Positions 22,899-32,816 of a DNA stretch of 64,000 nt are shown here, piece after piece. Location of the stretch: positions 47,501-111,500 of the forward strand of contig CAUYUJ010019267.1 in the NCBI GenBank assembly GCA_963575745.1, in the 5' to 3' direction. The notes beneath the pieces are model-generated. The model worked only from the letters and a program-made list of their open reading frames with translations. It ran no database searches and was not told where the DNA came from. A program made the position numbers and the translations under genes. This stretch comes from Prorocentrum cordatum. Its lineage: Eukaryota; Sar; Dinophyceae; Prorocentrales; Prorocentraceae. The stretch's first letter is position 1. Each line of letters begins with the position of its first letter.

Positions 22899-23399
22899 AT
22901 AGTAGTAGTAGTAGTGGTAGTAATAAAAAATAGCAGTCGTAGTAGTAGTAGTAGTAGTCGTAATTTTGTGGCGACAATACTAGTCGCAATAGTAGGACAG
23001 GTAGTAGTAGGACTAGTAGTAGTAGTAGTTGTTGTTGCAGTTGTAGTAGTAGTTGTAGTAGTAGTGGCAGTAGTAGTAAGTTATAATAGTACTAGCTGAT
23101 AGTAGTACTCCTATTAATACAATAATAATAAAAAAAAATCATAGTACTAGTAGAATAGTGGTACGAGTAATGGTAGTAGTAGTAATAATAGTTGTCGTAC
23201 TACTACTACTACTACGAATAAGTATCGTCGTAGGCGTAGTAGTAGTAGCAGTGGTAATAGTAGTAGTAATAGTAGTAGTCGTCGTAGTAGTGCAGTAGTA
23301 ATAGTAGTCGTAAAAAAGAAATAGTAGCAATACGGAATTATAATTGGTAGAAGTAGTAATACGAGTAGGAGCAGCGGGCGTTAGTTGTTGTAAAAATTT

Positions 23400-23439
<40 letters not shown>

Positions 23440-23560
23440 CGTAGCAATTGTAATAGTAGAAACCGTAGTAGTCATACTAATAGTAATAGTTGTAGAATTA
23501 GTGATAGTAGTAGTAGTAGTAGTAGTCGTAGTAGTAGTAAACGCAAGGATAATAATAGTA
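22776..23560. repeat. TAG/GTA trinucleotide array
   Basis: Long but imperfect GTA repeats, with an AGC stretch at 22822-22845 and many single-base variants beyond 23100. Apparent Val, Ser or Leu/Tyr-rich proteins come from the repeat. Confidence 0.93.
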
Positions 23561-24285
23561 CAACAAGTAGTAGCTCCAATCGCGGTTGCAGCAAGAACGA
23601 AAAATACCAGAAAAGTGAACGCCAACGGAAATATTATTAGATTAGAAATATCGACACTGCGAGTGGTAGTAGCAGTACCAATAACACTTGCAGTAGTAGT
23701 AGTGGTAGGAGGAGGAGGAGGAGTAATTGGAATAATAATATCAGGAGCGGCGGTGGTAAGAATATGTTTCCCCATGCGATTTATACAACTAATAATAGCC
23801 GTCGCCGTCGCGACAGCAATGCACTGAAATAATCGCAATGGCAGTCGCGCCGGGAGATGAATCAGCAGTAGAAGTAACACCACTAGGAATGAACGGACCA
23901 GGTCGAACAACTCCAGCAGCGCCAGCGGTCCGAGCAAGAGACGCAGCGGGAACATCAGAAATAGCAATGGTAGAACGGGGTAACCGAACTATAATGCTTG
24001 TGATACGGCGGGAGCCCGCCGCGCGAACAGCACCCACTCGCATCGATAACAGTAGGGTTGGCGCGAGAGCAGGAGCAAAGCCGCGATTGCAGGATAGTTG
24101 CAGGGCAATACAAACGCCCATCGTGCACGTTATAACTTTGTGGAAATACTGTTCTTCGTAATGGATAGTACGCGTGGAGCTGTCACTGGCAACGATCTCG
24201 GCGAAGGACCCAACCACGTGCGTTCGCGGGCGCCGTCGCCGCGAGCATCGCCTTCGGCGGTGCTCCCACTGGGGCCGCGAAGCGC
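23561..24285. other. Unassigned sequence after TAG array
   Basis: Base composition returns to near normal at 23.6-24.15 kb. No conserved motif is seen on either strand. Confidence 0.4.
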
Positions 24286-24870
24286 GCGAAGAGCGCGCCG
24301 ACATGGGCGGGGCGCCCACGCGCGAACGCGGCCACTGGCGGCCCCGGCCGGGGCCTTCGGCGAGCTTTCTGCGGGGCGACTGACCACGCTAAGGGCGCGC
24401 CGCAACGAGCGGGCGAGACGCCCGCGAACGGTTTCGCTCGGGCTTTCGGCGGACCCCCCTCGGCGCCACGAAGCACGCGCAGGGCGCGTCGAAATGGCTG
24501 GGGGGATCGCGCGTGGACTCCGCCACTCGGGCCTCCGGTGGAACGCTTTATGACACGCGCGAAGGGCGCTTCGAAATGGGGGGGGGGCTCGTGCGAACGG
24601 CGCCGCTGGGACCTCCGGCCGGATCCCTACTCCGAGTTCCCCCGCGCGCGTCGGGGGGGCGCCGCCCCCGCAGACGGCCCCGCATCGACCCCGTCGCGGG
24701 CAGCCGCCGCGCGCCGCAGGCGTTCGGACCCCCGTCGCGGCGCGAAGACAAGGCGAGGTCGTCCCCCGGTCGGGGGGGCACTCCCCCACACTCATTTAGA
24801 AACCCAGAGCGCGCGGCGCGAACCGCGCGAGAAGCGCGCCGAAATTGGCGGAAAGGGCGAGCGCGAACGA
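24286..24870. repeat. Degenerate GC-rich repeat
   Basis: Recurring phrases of the form CGCGAAGRGCGCNTCGAAATGG occur near 24287, 24475, 24555 and 24822, together with CTCGGGCCTTCGGCG-like segments. The spacing is irregular, so unit boundaries are uncertain. Confidence 0.5.
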
Positions 24871-25283
24871 AGATGCGGAGAGCCCGGCGGTCGAGCAGCA
24901 CGGCGCGCGCGAAGTGGCCCACCAGCTTCTCCACCCCCCTGCCCGCCGCCAGCCGCCGCCCGAGCAAGGCGCAAGCGCCCTGCGCCAGCCGCCACCTCTT
25001 CGAGAGATCTAGTCGGCACCGTTGCCCACGCACACGCGAAACGGGGCGCTGGAGACGACGAAGTTTCTAGCGGACACTCGCTGGCCCACCAGCTCACTCC
25101 CGACACCTCCCAGCCCCGCGCGGCGAAGCAGCCCTCGACGGGCCCGCTGCGCCCACCTCATGGCCCAGGAGGGCACCGTAGGCAAGGCCCGCAGGCAGGG
25201 GCGCAGCCGCGCGCCTGCCAAGACGGGCCCCCCTGCACAGACTTCGCCCCAATTTCGCCAGCTCTGACCGGCTTCGCCCCGGA
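24871..25283. other. GC-rich sequence downstream of fragment A
   Basis: It could be the decayed continuation of the DIRS-like pol reading frame, but I see no motif that proves it. Confidence 0.35.
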
Positions 25284-26163
25284 CTACGGCAGCATGAAGT
25301 CCGGCACCTTGAACTGGCAGAAGCAATCTGCGATGTCCTGAAGCGAGAACTCCAGCTTGTCCCCCAGCTCCACCTCAGAGGCCCGCGACCGCCGCCGTCG
25401 ACGCTAACTGGATTGAGGCGGGTCGCCGGAGCTTCTGATCGACTGAACGCGCACCCAATATCCAGCGTAGACGGCATGACTTCTCGCGCGCGAAGGACAT
25501 ACCCACTTCAAAATCTCGGCGAGCACGGAGCTCCACCAAGCCCCTCTTCAGCAACTCCTGAACAGAAAGTGCGCACTCGCCTCTGCCCGCGCGAAGGGTC
25601 CTATCCCAGTGGACCTTGCAGTTAGCTGGGAGCGCCTCCTCAGTTCGGAACCAAAGAGAAAGGGGACCGTCGATCACATCCTGGCGGCCAGGGCCAGGCA
25701 AGACGCCCAGCAAGTCCACCGACCCCGCAGCGTCTGGCAACGAGACTACGCCGCGATCATACGGCGCAACCGCGACAGGGTCCTCGGACGCGCAGTCGGG
25801 GGCCTCGGCACCATCCGCCAGGGCTGCCTCGGGGGCACCCAAGGGTTCAGGCGGCTCGTCGTCAGCGACCGCGCGCCAGATGCCGTTGAGCGCCGAAAAC
25901 TGCACCTGAGAAGATCGAGACCCAAGCAAAAACGAGCCGCTCCCGTACAGGTTGTTGAAGGCGGCGACGCAGTCTTTCGAGCGTCGGCCGACGGCTGCCC
26001 TCCTGCCCAGACGCCGAGCAGCACGGCGAGGACCTCGGCAAGGTCTGGGAGGAACTTCCAGCACCTCAGGCAGCGGAAACACGCCCCGAGGCACGATCCT
26101 CTCCACGGCGCGGCCATGCGCTCGCACCAGGGGCGGCCATCCCCCAGCCCCGCCTCTCACCAT
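25284..26163 (-). pseudogene. Pol N-terminus and start of reverse transcriptase, fragment A
   Basis: It starts at the ATG at 26163-26161, seven bases overlapping the gag stop. The N-terminal part carries AAFNNLYGSG, matching DVLNDLYGSF in element C. Near the end LRWILGARSVDQKLRRPASI matches the finger region of reverse transcriptase. A one-base frameshift follows near 25378, after which FSLQDIADCFCQFKVPDF (motif A, with Asp) is read. A TAG at 25284-25286 then ends it. It cannot make active enzyme. Confidence 0.7.
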
Positions 26164-27445
26164 GATTTCTTAAGAGCGCGCGCAAGCGCACGCTCTCCGG
26201 AAGCCTTCCTCTCCTCCTCCAAGATGGCCGAGTCGCAGGCGGCCGACTCGGCGACCGACTTCAGCAGCTCGGGGCGCATGATGGCGCCGCCAGCGCGACG
26301 CGACCTGCCAAGGTAGTTGTCCTGCGCGTCGATGCCCTTGCGCGCCTCCCGCTTCTTTCGACGCGCTTCTCGATGCACTGGGCACGGCGGCGCAGACACT
26401 CCATGCGTGCCAGGCTCGACACGCCGAGCTTGTCGGAGGTCGTCGCCAGCGCCAGGATATCCGAGAACATCTCGTGGGTGACCGCGCTGTGCTCCTCCTG
26501 CAGCTGGTTCTCATGCTTCCATGTCGTGCGCCGCGATTGGGCCACCCGCCTGCTGGGATATCATCTTTATCACATGCAACGCCCTGCGGGGGCCCTCCAG
26601 GATCCAGTCAGAGAACGCGGACTGCTCGGACGAATTCACCACGCTCTTCAGGTCCCTGAAGCGTTTCCCGCCGTTGTCCCGGACGATGGGCAAGGCGCGA
26701 GCGTCCTGTGGGCCAGCCGCCACCGACGCCGGCCTCATCGGAGTGTCGGTAACCCCCACCGCGCCGTCCTTCTTGACCATGCGGCCGAAGGTTGCCATCA
26801 CATCGTCCTCGGTCTCGCCCATCTCCACTCTGCGCGGCACCGCCGGGTACCCACGCAAGCCCACGTCATAGAGGCCGACCGTCCCCACGCTGGTGAACCT
26901 GTCTGACGGGGAGCTGCGGTGCTCAGCAACCGCGAAGACGCTGCCAACTGGGACTGCCGACGACTTGGCCACGCACACCCACTTGAAGCGGTCGGATCCT
27001 GGTTTCAACCCCGAGGTCTTGCCGGTGGCGGTAGAGGCGCCGCTGCAGCAACATCCGCCACCTGCTGGGGCTCCGGCTCCTCAAGCGACAGACCCAGCAC
27101 GCGCCTCTCGTCGACCGCTCTGGCTTGGCCCTCCTCGCGCAGGTCACTCAGTTCCTGCCCCACACGGGCCGCGCATGGGAGCGGTACACAGGCTGGCCGC
27201 GCGCCGCGTCCAGCTCCGCCGGCAGCCCCCCTCGGGGGCCGCCCACCACGAAGTCCTCCAGTTACTCCCTGCTGATCGAATCTGCGTAGAGTTTCTGGGA
27301 TCATCACGATGTAAATGCACCCCTCCACGAGTGCCAGATTGAACTGTTCATGCCAAGGTTCCCCTTCCACGCCGTAGTTGAAGAACGCCACGTCCCCGGA
27401 CTTCAGCCCAAATAACAAGATCTGCCTTCTCGACCGTCTTTGCAT
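26157..27445 (-). pseudogene. Gag-like protein of fragment A (frameshifted)
   Basis: Three consecutive frames are needed. 27445-27005 holds GEPWHEQFNLALVEGCIYIV, matching the LWHERL/LWHVHT segment of C and B. 27008-26511 holds RFRDLKSVVNSSEQ and DWILEGPRRALHVIKMIS. 26545-26261 continues with ALATTSDKLGVSSLARMECL, and the end is in frame 26399-26157 (AQDNYLGRSRRAGGAIM). The block aligns with element C (DWRLSEPRTCLWVCRFICEH, then YDQLNVASLVSFEVV). The frame changes lie near 26520 and 26380. The role is inferred from position only. The stop overlaps the pol start as ATGGTGA. Confidence 0.65.
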
Positions 27446-27534
27446 CTTGGCGCACAGCGCAACAGCGCGACAGCGCAGGGGCTCACCCCCAGAGTCAGCT
27501 GCAGGTTATCGCTCGCCGATGACGGCCACAAGAG
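27446..27534. other. Short spacer
   Basis: No feature is seen. It lies between fragment A and the GGCC-type minisatellite. Confidence 0.4.
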
Positions 27535-27850
27535 GTGCCCAGTAGGCCTCCAGAGGCCCCTCTAAGATGCCCCCGAAAGGCTCCGAAGCGACCCCCAAGA
27601 GGCCCCAGGAGGCCCCTCAGAGACACCCAGTGCGCCCCAAGAGGCCCCGGGGACTGTCAGGAGACCCCCAAAGCGCCCCGAGAGGACCCCACGAAACTCT
27701 CGAAAGAAATCCGAAGAGACTCCGAGATGCATCCGAGAGGCCTGAGGCCTTTCTGCTCACCCCCCTCCTGCTCCTCCTCGTCCTCCTCTTCGTCCTCCTC
27801 CTCGTCCTCCTCCTCGTCCTCCTCCTCGTCCTCCTTTTTTTTTCCTTTTG
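27535..27850. repeat. GGCCCCAAGAGG-type minisatellite and TCC array
   Basis: Bases 27535-27755 are degenerate units of about 25-35 bp built on CCCCAAGAGGCCCC and CTCCGA. Bases 27762-27845 are a TCC/TCG microsatellite ending in a T-run. Confidence 0.75.
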
Positions 27851-28134
27851 TATCCGCCTGTTTATCCTTCTTCCTCCCACTATGCCTCGTCATCCTCTCG
27901 CTCCTCCCCCGATTACTCTTCCATCCTCCCCCTCTGGGGGCACGAAGTCATACCCATCCCGATATTCCATTGTACTATCCTCCACATCCCTGATGATAGC
28001 ACTCTTCATCGTTTCTGGATGGGCTGGTGGGGTTACGCAAAGCGTCTAGAACTCAGATCAGTTCCGAAAGGAGCTAAGCGTCAATCCGAAGCTGACAATA
28101 ACTGCACCGGCTCCCATCGTCCGCCTGGATGACC
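27851..28134. other. Unassigned sequence
   Basis: Near 28023 it carries GCTGGTGGGGTTACGCAAAG, also seen with one change near 40735. No gene is recognised. Confidence 0.4.
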
Positions 28135-28262
28135 TCAACCTGATCGGGGCGTGGCTGAGGAGCCAGGCGTCAGCTTGCCAGCCTCCTGGAACTCAGTGGG
28201 GCTCACGACCAGCCGCCAGTACGCCTGCGCCTCTTCATCGATCCCCGCCTCCTCGGGACGAC
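28135..28262 (-). other. Exon-like segment next to GTC array
   Basis: The minus strand reads EEAGIDEEAQAYWRLVVSPT followed by EFQEAGKLTPGSSATPRSG and a stop. The peptide is of normal composition and abuts the GTC array. The product is unknown. Confidence 0.28.
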
Positions 28263-28530
28263 GCAGTCGTCGCCGCCGCCACCGTCGGCCCTCGGCGGCG
28301 TCGTCGCGAACGTCGGTGTATGTCGTCCGTCGTCGGCCGTCGGTCGTCGCCGTTGTCGTGCGCCGTAGACTTCTACCGCCGCCACCGCCGTCGCCTGCTG
28401 CCGTCGTCGTCGTCGTCGGCGGCACCACCGCCGCCCGCCGCCGCCCGTCTTCGTATTCGTCGTCGTCGTCGTCGGCGTCGGCGTCGGCGTCGGCGTCGTC
28501 GTCCTCGTTGTCGTTGCTAGCCGCCGTCGC

Positions 28531-28562
<32 letters not shown>

Positions 28563-28605
28563 CGTCGTCGTCGTCGTCCTCGTCGTCCTCGGCCGCCTCC
28601 GTCCT
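28255..28605. repeat. GTC/CGT trinucleotide array
   Basis: Imperfect GTC repeats with GCC and GTA variants on the plus strand. The Ser/Arg/Val-rich open frames here are by-products. Confidence 0.92.
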
Positions 28606-30206
28606 CGAAGCGCCGAGGCTGGCTAGAACGTCGCGCTCCGCCTCGCGCCGCGGCGTCGCAGGCTCAAGTTGCGGAGCCCTCGCTGTTTCTTTACGTTGGC
28701 CAGAATATAAGCATGATGCTCGCAGCGTTTTGTGTGGACGGCAACCAGTAAAAGCACCTTATTGCAAAATAAGCAAGTATAGAGAAGCCCGAGAGAACAT
28801 AAAATATTCGATCTGCAGGCGTCAGCAAGGTATTCCCCTCCCACCGCTGCCCAACTACAATCCCACATACCCCTGATCCCTCCCATGGCAAGGGCCCTCA
28901 TCAAAGGCAGTTCATGCCCTCCTAGGGGGCAGCTAGTGACAAATAAAGATACCGGCAGTTGCTGAACAAGCGTGCGCCGCCTACAACGCGCCAAATGCGC
29001 GCCGGCGCAGCGTGCTCCTTCACAACCTACAACACCCAACAAATGCCCTCGAAGACGTCGCAAAAGGCAAGCGCTTGAAAGCGCACGCGGCTGGCCAGCC
29101 ACATGAGGACAAGCTCAAAAGAAAGCCGACCCCCCTTCCACCACATCCTTCCTCTACTAGACCGCCACCTCCCCTTCCAAGCGCCATCTTCGAGGGTAGT
29201 TACACTGCCAACAGTTCGCGGGCGTACGTGTTCACATGAAGTGAACTCTCACCTCGCCAGGTCTTGCTGTATATTCATCCGCCAACCTATAGGTGCGCCT
29301 CGGGGCCGATGAAACGATGCCCAGAGGGGGCCAATGTAAAGATGCCCTGGTGTGGCATGCGTGCGCTAGGCGGTGTGGATAACAACGCATCGCAGTGAGT
29401 AGAGGGGAAGGACAATCTCAGGAGGGAGTGGAGACGAAGAGAAGGTAGCCAAGTGCTGCTGCATAGCGGATTGCGGATTCTGGTACGATGCGAGCCTCGA
29501 TGCGAAAGAATACATTACTACCGTATATACTCAATTACCACCACAACCACCACCACCACCACCACCCCTACCCCACCCCCCCTACCTCCACCGCTCTGGT
29601 TGGTCAGGCCAGCTGGCGAGAGGGGAAAACTGTACTGGCTGAAGCGGTTTTCTGAGACTGGCGCTGAAAAATGCCGAAGGGGCAACCGTAACACCCTCTT
29701 CGACTCCCCTACCCAGCCCAACACGTCCACAGCCTCCACCACCTAACATACCGAACATCGGACCACACGCACAACCGAAAAACTGCAGCCGATGTCGAAC
29801 CACGACTGATTAGTATCGCGTGAACGCGCGAGGTGAAATGTTTCGCGCGGCAGATCGGTCTGAAGCGCTGCCTTACCAGACCGCCTTCCACCCAATACGT
29901 ATGATCACGAACTCCATCCACCCACTCAGGTTACAAGGACCCTCCCCGAGGGTAGGTTCCAGAGACTACGATACGATGCTCAGCTGAAACGGCGCTGGGG
30001 CTACTGAAATCAATCGTTGGCAGCGAACCTGCAGGTGCTGATGACGCGATAAATGCACTCATTGAAGGCATTGTTGGCGCTTCTCCCACCACAAACCTCT
30101 GCTCTTTCACCGCCTCTTCCGCGTCGTTGCCTCGACGCCGGTGCGCCATCGCAGCAACAGCGGATCGAAGTGCCAAGCCCCCCCATCCTTCCAACCACGC
30201 ACACGC
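28606..30206. other. Unassigned sequence
   Basis: Base composition is near 50-55% GC with no recognisable gene. An ACC-rich stretch lies at 29537-29590. Short frames on both strands show no family motif. Confidence 0.45.
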
Positions 30207-30209
30207 GCA

Positions 30210-30253
<44 letters not shown>

Positions 30254-30262
30254 ACAAAAACA
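30207..30262. repeat. CA dinucleotide array
   Basis: About 25 near-perfect ACs, ending in ACACAAAAACACACG. Confidence 0.95.
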
Positions 30263-30317
30263 CACGTGCCCATCCCACAAGGGGAAGGACGAGAAGGGAA
30301 AAGTTTCTTATGCTGCT

Positions 30318-30412
30318 GATGACGGCGACGGTTATGACGACGATGATGATGGCGATGATGATGTTGATGCTGATGATGATGCTGATGCTGATGCTGATGC
30401 TGATGCTGATGC

Positions 30413-30463
<51 letters not shown>
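30318..30463. repeat. ATG microsatellite, left part
   Basis: Imperfect GAT/GCT triplets become pure ATG up to the boundary with element B. The tract resumes in phase at 36508. Confidence 0.95.
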
Positions 30464-30665
30464 GCATCTGCCTTCGGGGCGTGTGAGACACCTGCCTGCT
30501 TTGAGAGGGCCACCGAGACCCGAGGGAGCACGAGCAGCGGCAGCCAGACCTTTTTACTTCACGGGCAGCGCAGACAGTTGTACTGATCTCAAGCGCTGTG
30601 CACCAGCACCTTTCTCAGGGTGCTGCTCAACAACATCACAGAATTCTGAAGCGCAGCTCCGCTCC
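30464..30665 (-). repeat. Terminal repeat B2
   Basis: A 202-bp direct repeat identical by eye to 30764-30965 apart from one base (TTTCTC against TTTTTC). It begins GCATCTGCCTTCGGGGCG on the plus strand. Confidence 0.93.
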
Positions 30666-30705
30666 GCAAGGCAAAGAAATAACAGTGTGACAAGGAGGTA
30701 GGCGG

Positions 30706-30763
30706 GAGCAACACACGCTGCAGAGAGCAACATCGGCTGACGCAAGACGCGCGCGCACTAGTA
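30706..30763 (-). repeat. Terminal repeat A2
   Basis: A 58-bp copy of 36450-36507 with two or three mismatches. It starts GAGCAACACACGCTGCAGAG and ends CGCACTAGTA, and is directly joined to B1. Confidence 0.92.
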
Positions 30764-30965
30764 GCATCTGCCTTCGGGGCGTGTGAGACACCTGCCTGCT
30801 TTGAGAGGGCCACCGAGACCCGAGGGAGCACGAGCAGCGGCAGCCAGACCTTTTTACTTCACGGGCAGCGCAGACAGTTGTACTGATCTCAAGCGCTGTG
30901 CACCAGCACCTTTTTCAGGGTGCTGCTCAACAACATCACAGAATTCTGAAGCGCAGCTCCGCTCC
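30764..30965 (-). repeat. Terminal repeat B1
   Basis: A 202-bp copy of B2 lying between A2 and the pol 3' region. Similarity stops abruptly after GCAGCTCCGCTCC. Confidence 0.93.
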
Positions 30966-31080
30966 ACACGTGCAAACCGTTCTATCATGGAGGAAAAGGG
31001 GCGGTGGTGGGACTTCTCCCTGGATACACACTCACTTCAAAGCTGCAGAGAAAGAGGTGGCCTTCAGGCTCTTAAAATCA

Positions 31081-31860
31081 TTAGCGAAAGCTTTGGCAAG
31101 GGCACGAGAAAAAACACTTTGGGTATTCCTCGGCCACGCGGGTTTTAAAGATTCCATTACTGCTCTTGCCCGTTAAAGAAACATGTGGCTTGTTCGTTCT
31201 GGAACACCTTCCCCTGCAGAGTTTACACCTACGGCCCAAGGATTCAACAGGCAAATAGCTACACACTAGCCTAGTGGGCTTCATCCAAGGGACTCCCCAT
31301 TGACAGAAATATGTTCGAATTCCCCGTGTAGCGCGACGTCGTCGTACATGCAGCATCTGAGGCGCCTCCCAAATAAAGGATAAGTAGGGGTTCTCGATAC
31401 AGAACGGGACCATGTGCAGAGACGCCACTGACGCGATGCTCACAGCGTTTCTCATGGTAGTGTTTCCCATGTCTATCTTCCAGCGCTCCCCCTCGTTTCG
31501 CAGGACGGGCAGCCCAAGAATGCGCTCACTGCTTCTTAGGAGCTGAGGGCCGTTGGGCCTGGTACGAGCGCGAGACCATGAGATACACGGCGTGCCGACA
31601 TGAATGCCTATGACGAAGCCTGACATGATCCAGCCTCTAATAGCTCTCACCAAGGATCTCTTACACATATCATGCCTCATGCCAAAACGAGTGTCGATAG
31701 CGATCGCCAGGAAGCCGAGCCGAGCCATCTCCCGGGATACGCGAGCCGCACCAGCAAAGATCTCGAGAAAGCAGGGCACAAACAACGCACGCGTAGGCCC
31801 GCTGGAACCTGCAGCGGCGCGCCCGATCTCTGCAGGGTCCTCGGCACAACCTCCAAACAA
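31081..31860 (-). pseudogene. Methyltransferase-like domain of element B pol
   Basis: The frame contains FLEIFAGAARVSREMARLGF with AIDTRFG (a motif I-like glycine loop followed by an acidic strand end), GIHVGTPCISWSRAR (motif IV-like Pro-Cys) and IENPYLSFIWEAPQM. This resembles cytosine-5 DNA methyltransferase folds, and it aligns with element C. It begins in a different frame from the recombinase and overlaps its 3' end, so the two are not joined in one frame here. Activity is unproven. A structural or metabolite-binding role is an alternative. Confidence 0.65.
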
Positions 31861-32816
31861 ATGACGGCGAATTCTCTCATCTGAGCTGAACACCGATTTA
31901 GGAGCTCGTTGATCCGCTCTCCTTCTTGATATCTCCTCACACTGCTGTCTGATGACCACCTGCCGCAATGCTCGATCTCCGCGATCGTCTTGCGATCCGC
32001 CAGGACGTCGGCACTTGGCACTGATTGACGGAGACGATACAACACGATCTCGCCGATCGCCTTCCCGAGGCCGAACTCGCGGATGATCTGCGCCACGATC
32101 TCGCCGAGGGCAGACAATCCGATCTCTGCCAGGCACTCGTTCGCTGGGCGGATCCGTCGAAGCCGCTGGATCACCCCCCACGTGGCGCGGAGAAACTCGC
32201 CAGGGCGAAAGTAACAGAAGTGTGCCGTCAAGACTGCCGCGCCTTGCTGCAACCTCCCCTGCGCGATCAACTTGTTCGCCACCACAAAGATCAGGATCTC
32301 GGAAACTGGCCATCTCGATTTGCTTGGAGCAAGTCGGTGCACCGCCACGGAACATGCCCGTGCCCGAAGGGGGTTGCACACCTGCTCGCCCACGGGGGCG
32401 AAGGCCCAGGACAGCACGGCCAGCACCCGGCCGCCCTAGCTCTCCTTTGTGCCCTCGAAGAGTTCCTCGTAGAGGTGCTCCGCCTCCGCCGCGTTCAGGC
32501 ACACCACGCTCATCTGGCCGAGGAAGCTGATGATGCGACTCTGCGCCCGGCCCAGCTCCGCGCCCGTCACGTTCTGCGCGGTCACCATCTCCGAGCGCCG
32601 CGCCAGCCCCGCAACCCGACGGAGGTGCGATCGCCTCGCCGGCGCTCGCACCACGACCGTCTCCAGCACCGTCCGACCCAGCAAGGCTCGCACCGCGCCG
32701 TGAGCATCCTGCCGTCGCTGAACTCGCCGACATGCATGCTCTGGTGCTGTGGTCGGGGCCAGGCGCCGCCGTGGCAGGCGAGGATCCTCGGCTGGCGCCA
32801 CGGCCGGCGCGACCAA
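31677..32816 (-). pseudogene. Tyrosine recombinase of element B
   Basis: It would integrate the circular cDNA without a target duplication. The core-binding part reads GRAQSRIISFLGQMSVV. The catalytic part has FRPGEFL (first Arg) and EHCGRWSSDSSVRRYQEGER (His-x-x-Arg and the nucleophile Tyr), so the expected Arg, His, Arg and Tyr are visible. One in-frame TAG at 32436-32438 splits it. The N-terminal part overlaps the 3' end of the RT/RNase H frame in another frame. These residues match the phage-integrase family. Confidence 0.8.

Larger units (their letters stand above)
25284..27445 (-). mobile_element. DIRS-like retrotransposon fragment A
   Basis: The minus strand carries a gag-like reading frame followed by the first part of pol, in the same order as in elements B and C. 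The fragment ends inside the reverse transcriptase palm. RNase H, recombinase and methyltransferase-like domains and the terminal repeats are missing. A GGCC-type minisatellite and TCC array adjoin its upstream side at 27.5 kb. Confidence 0.72.
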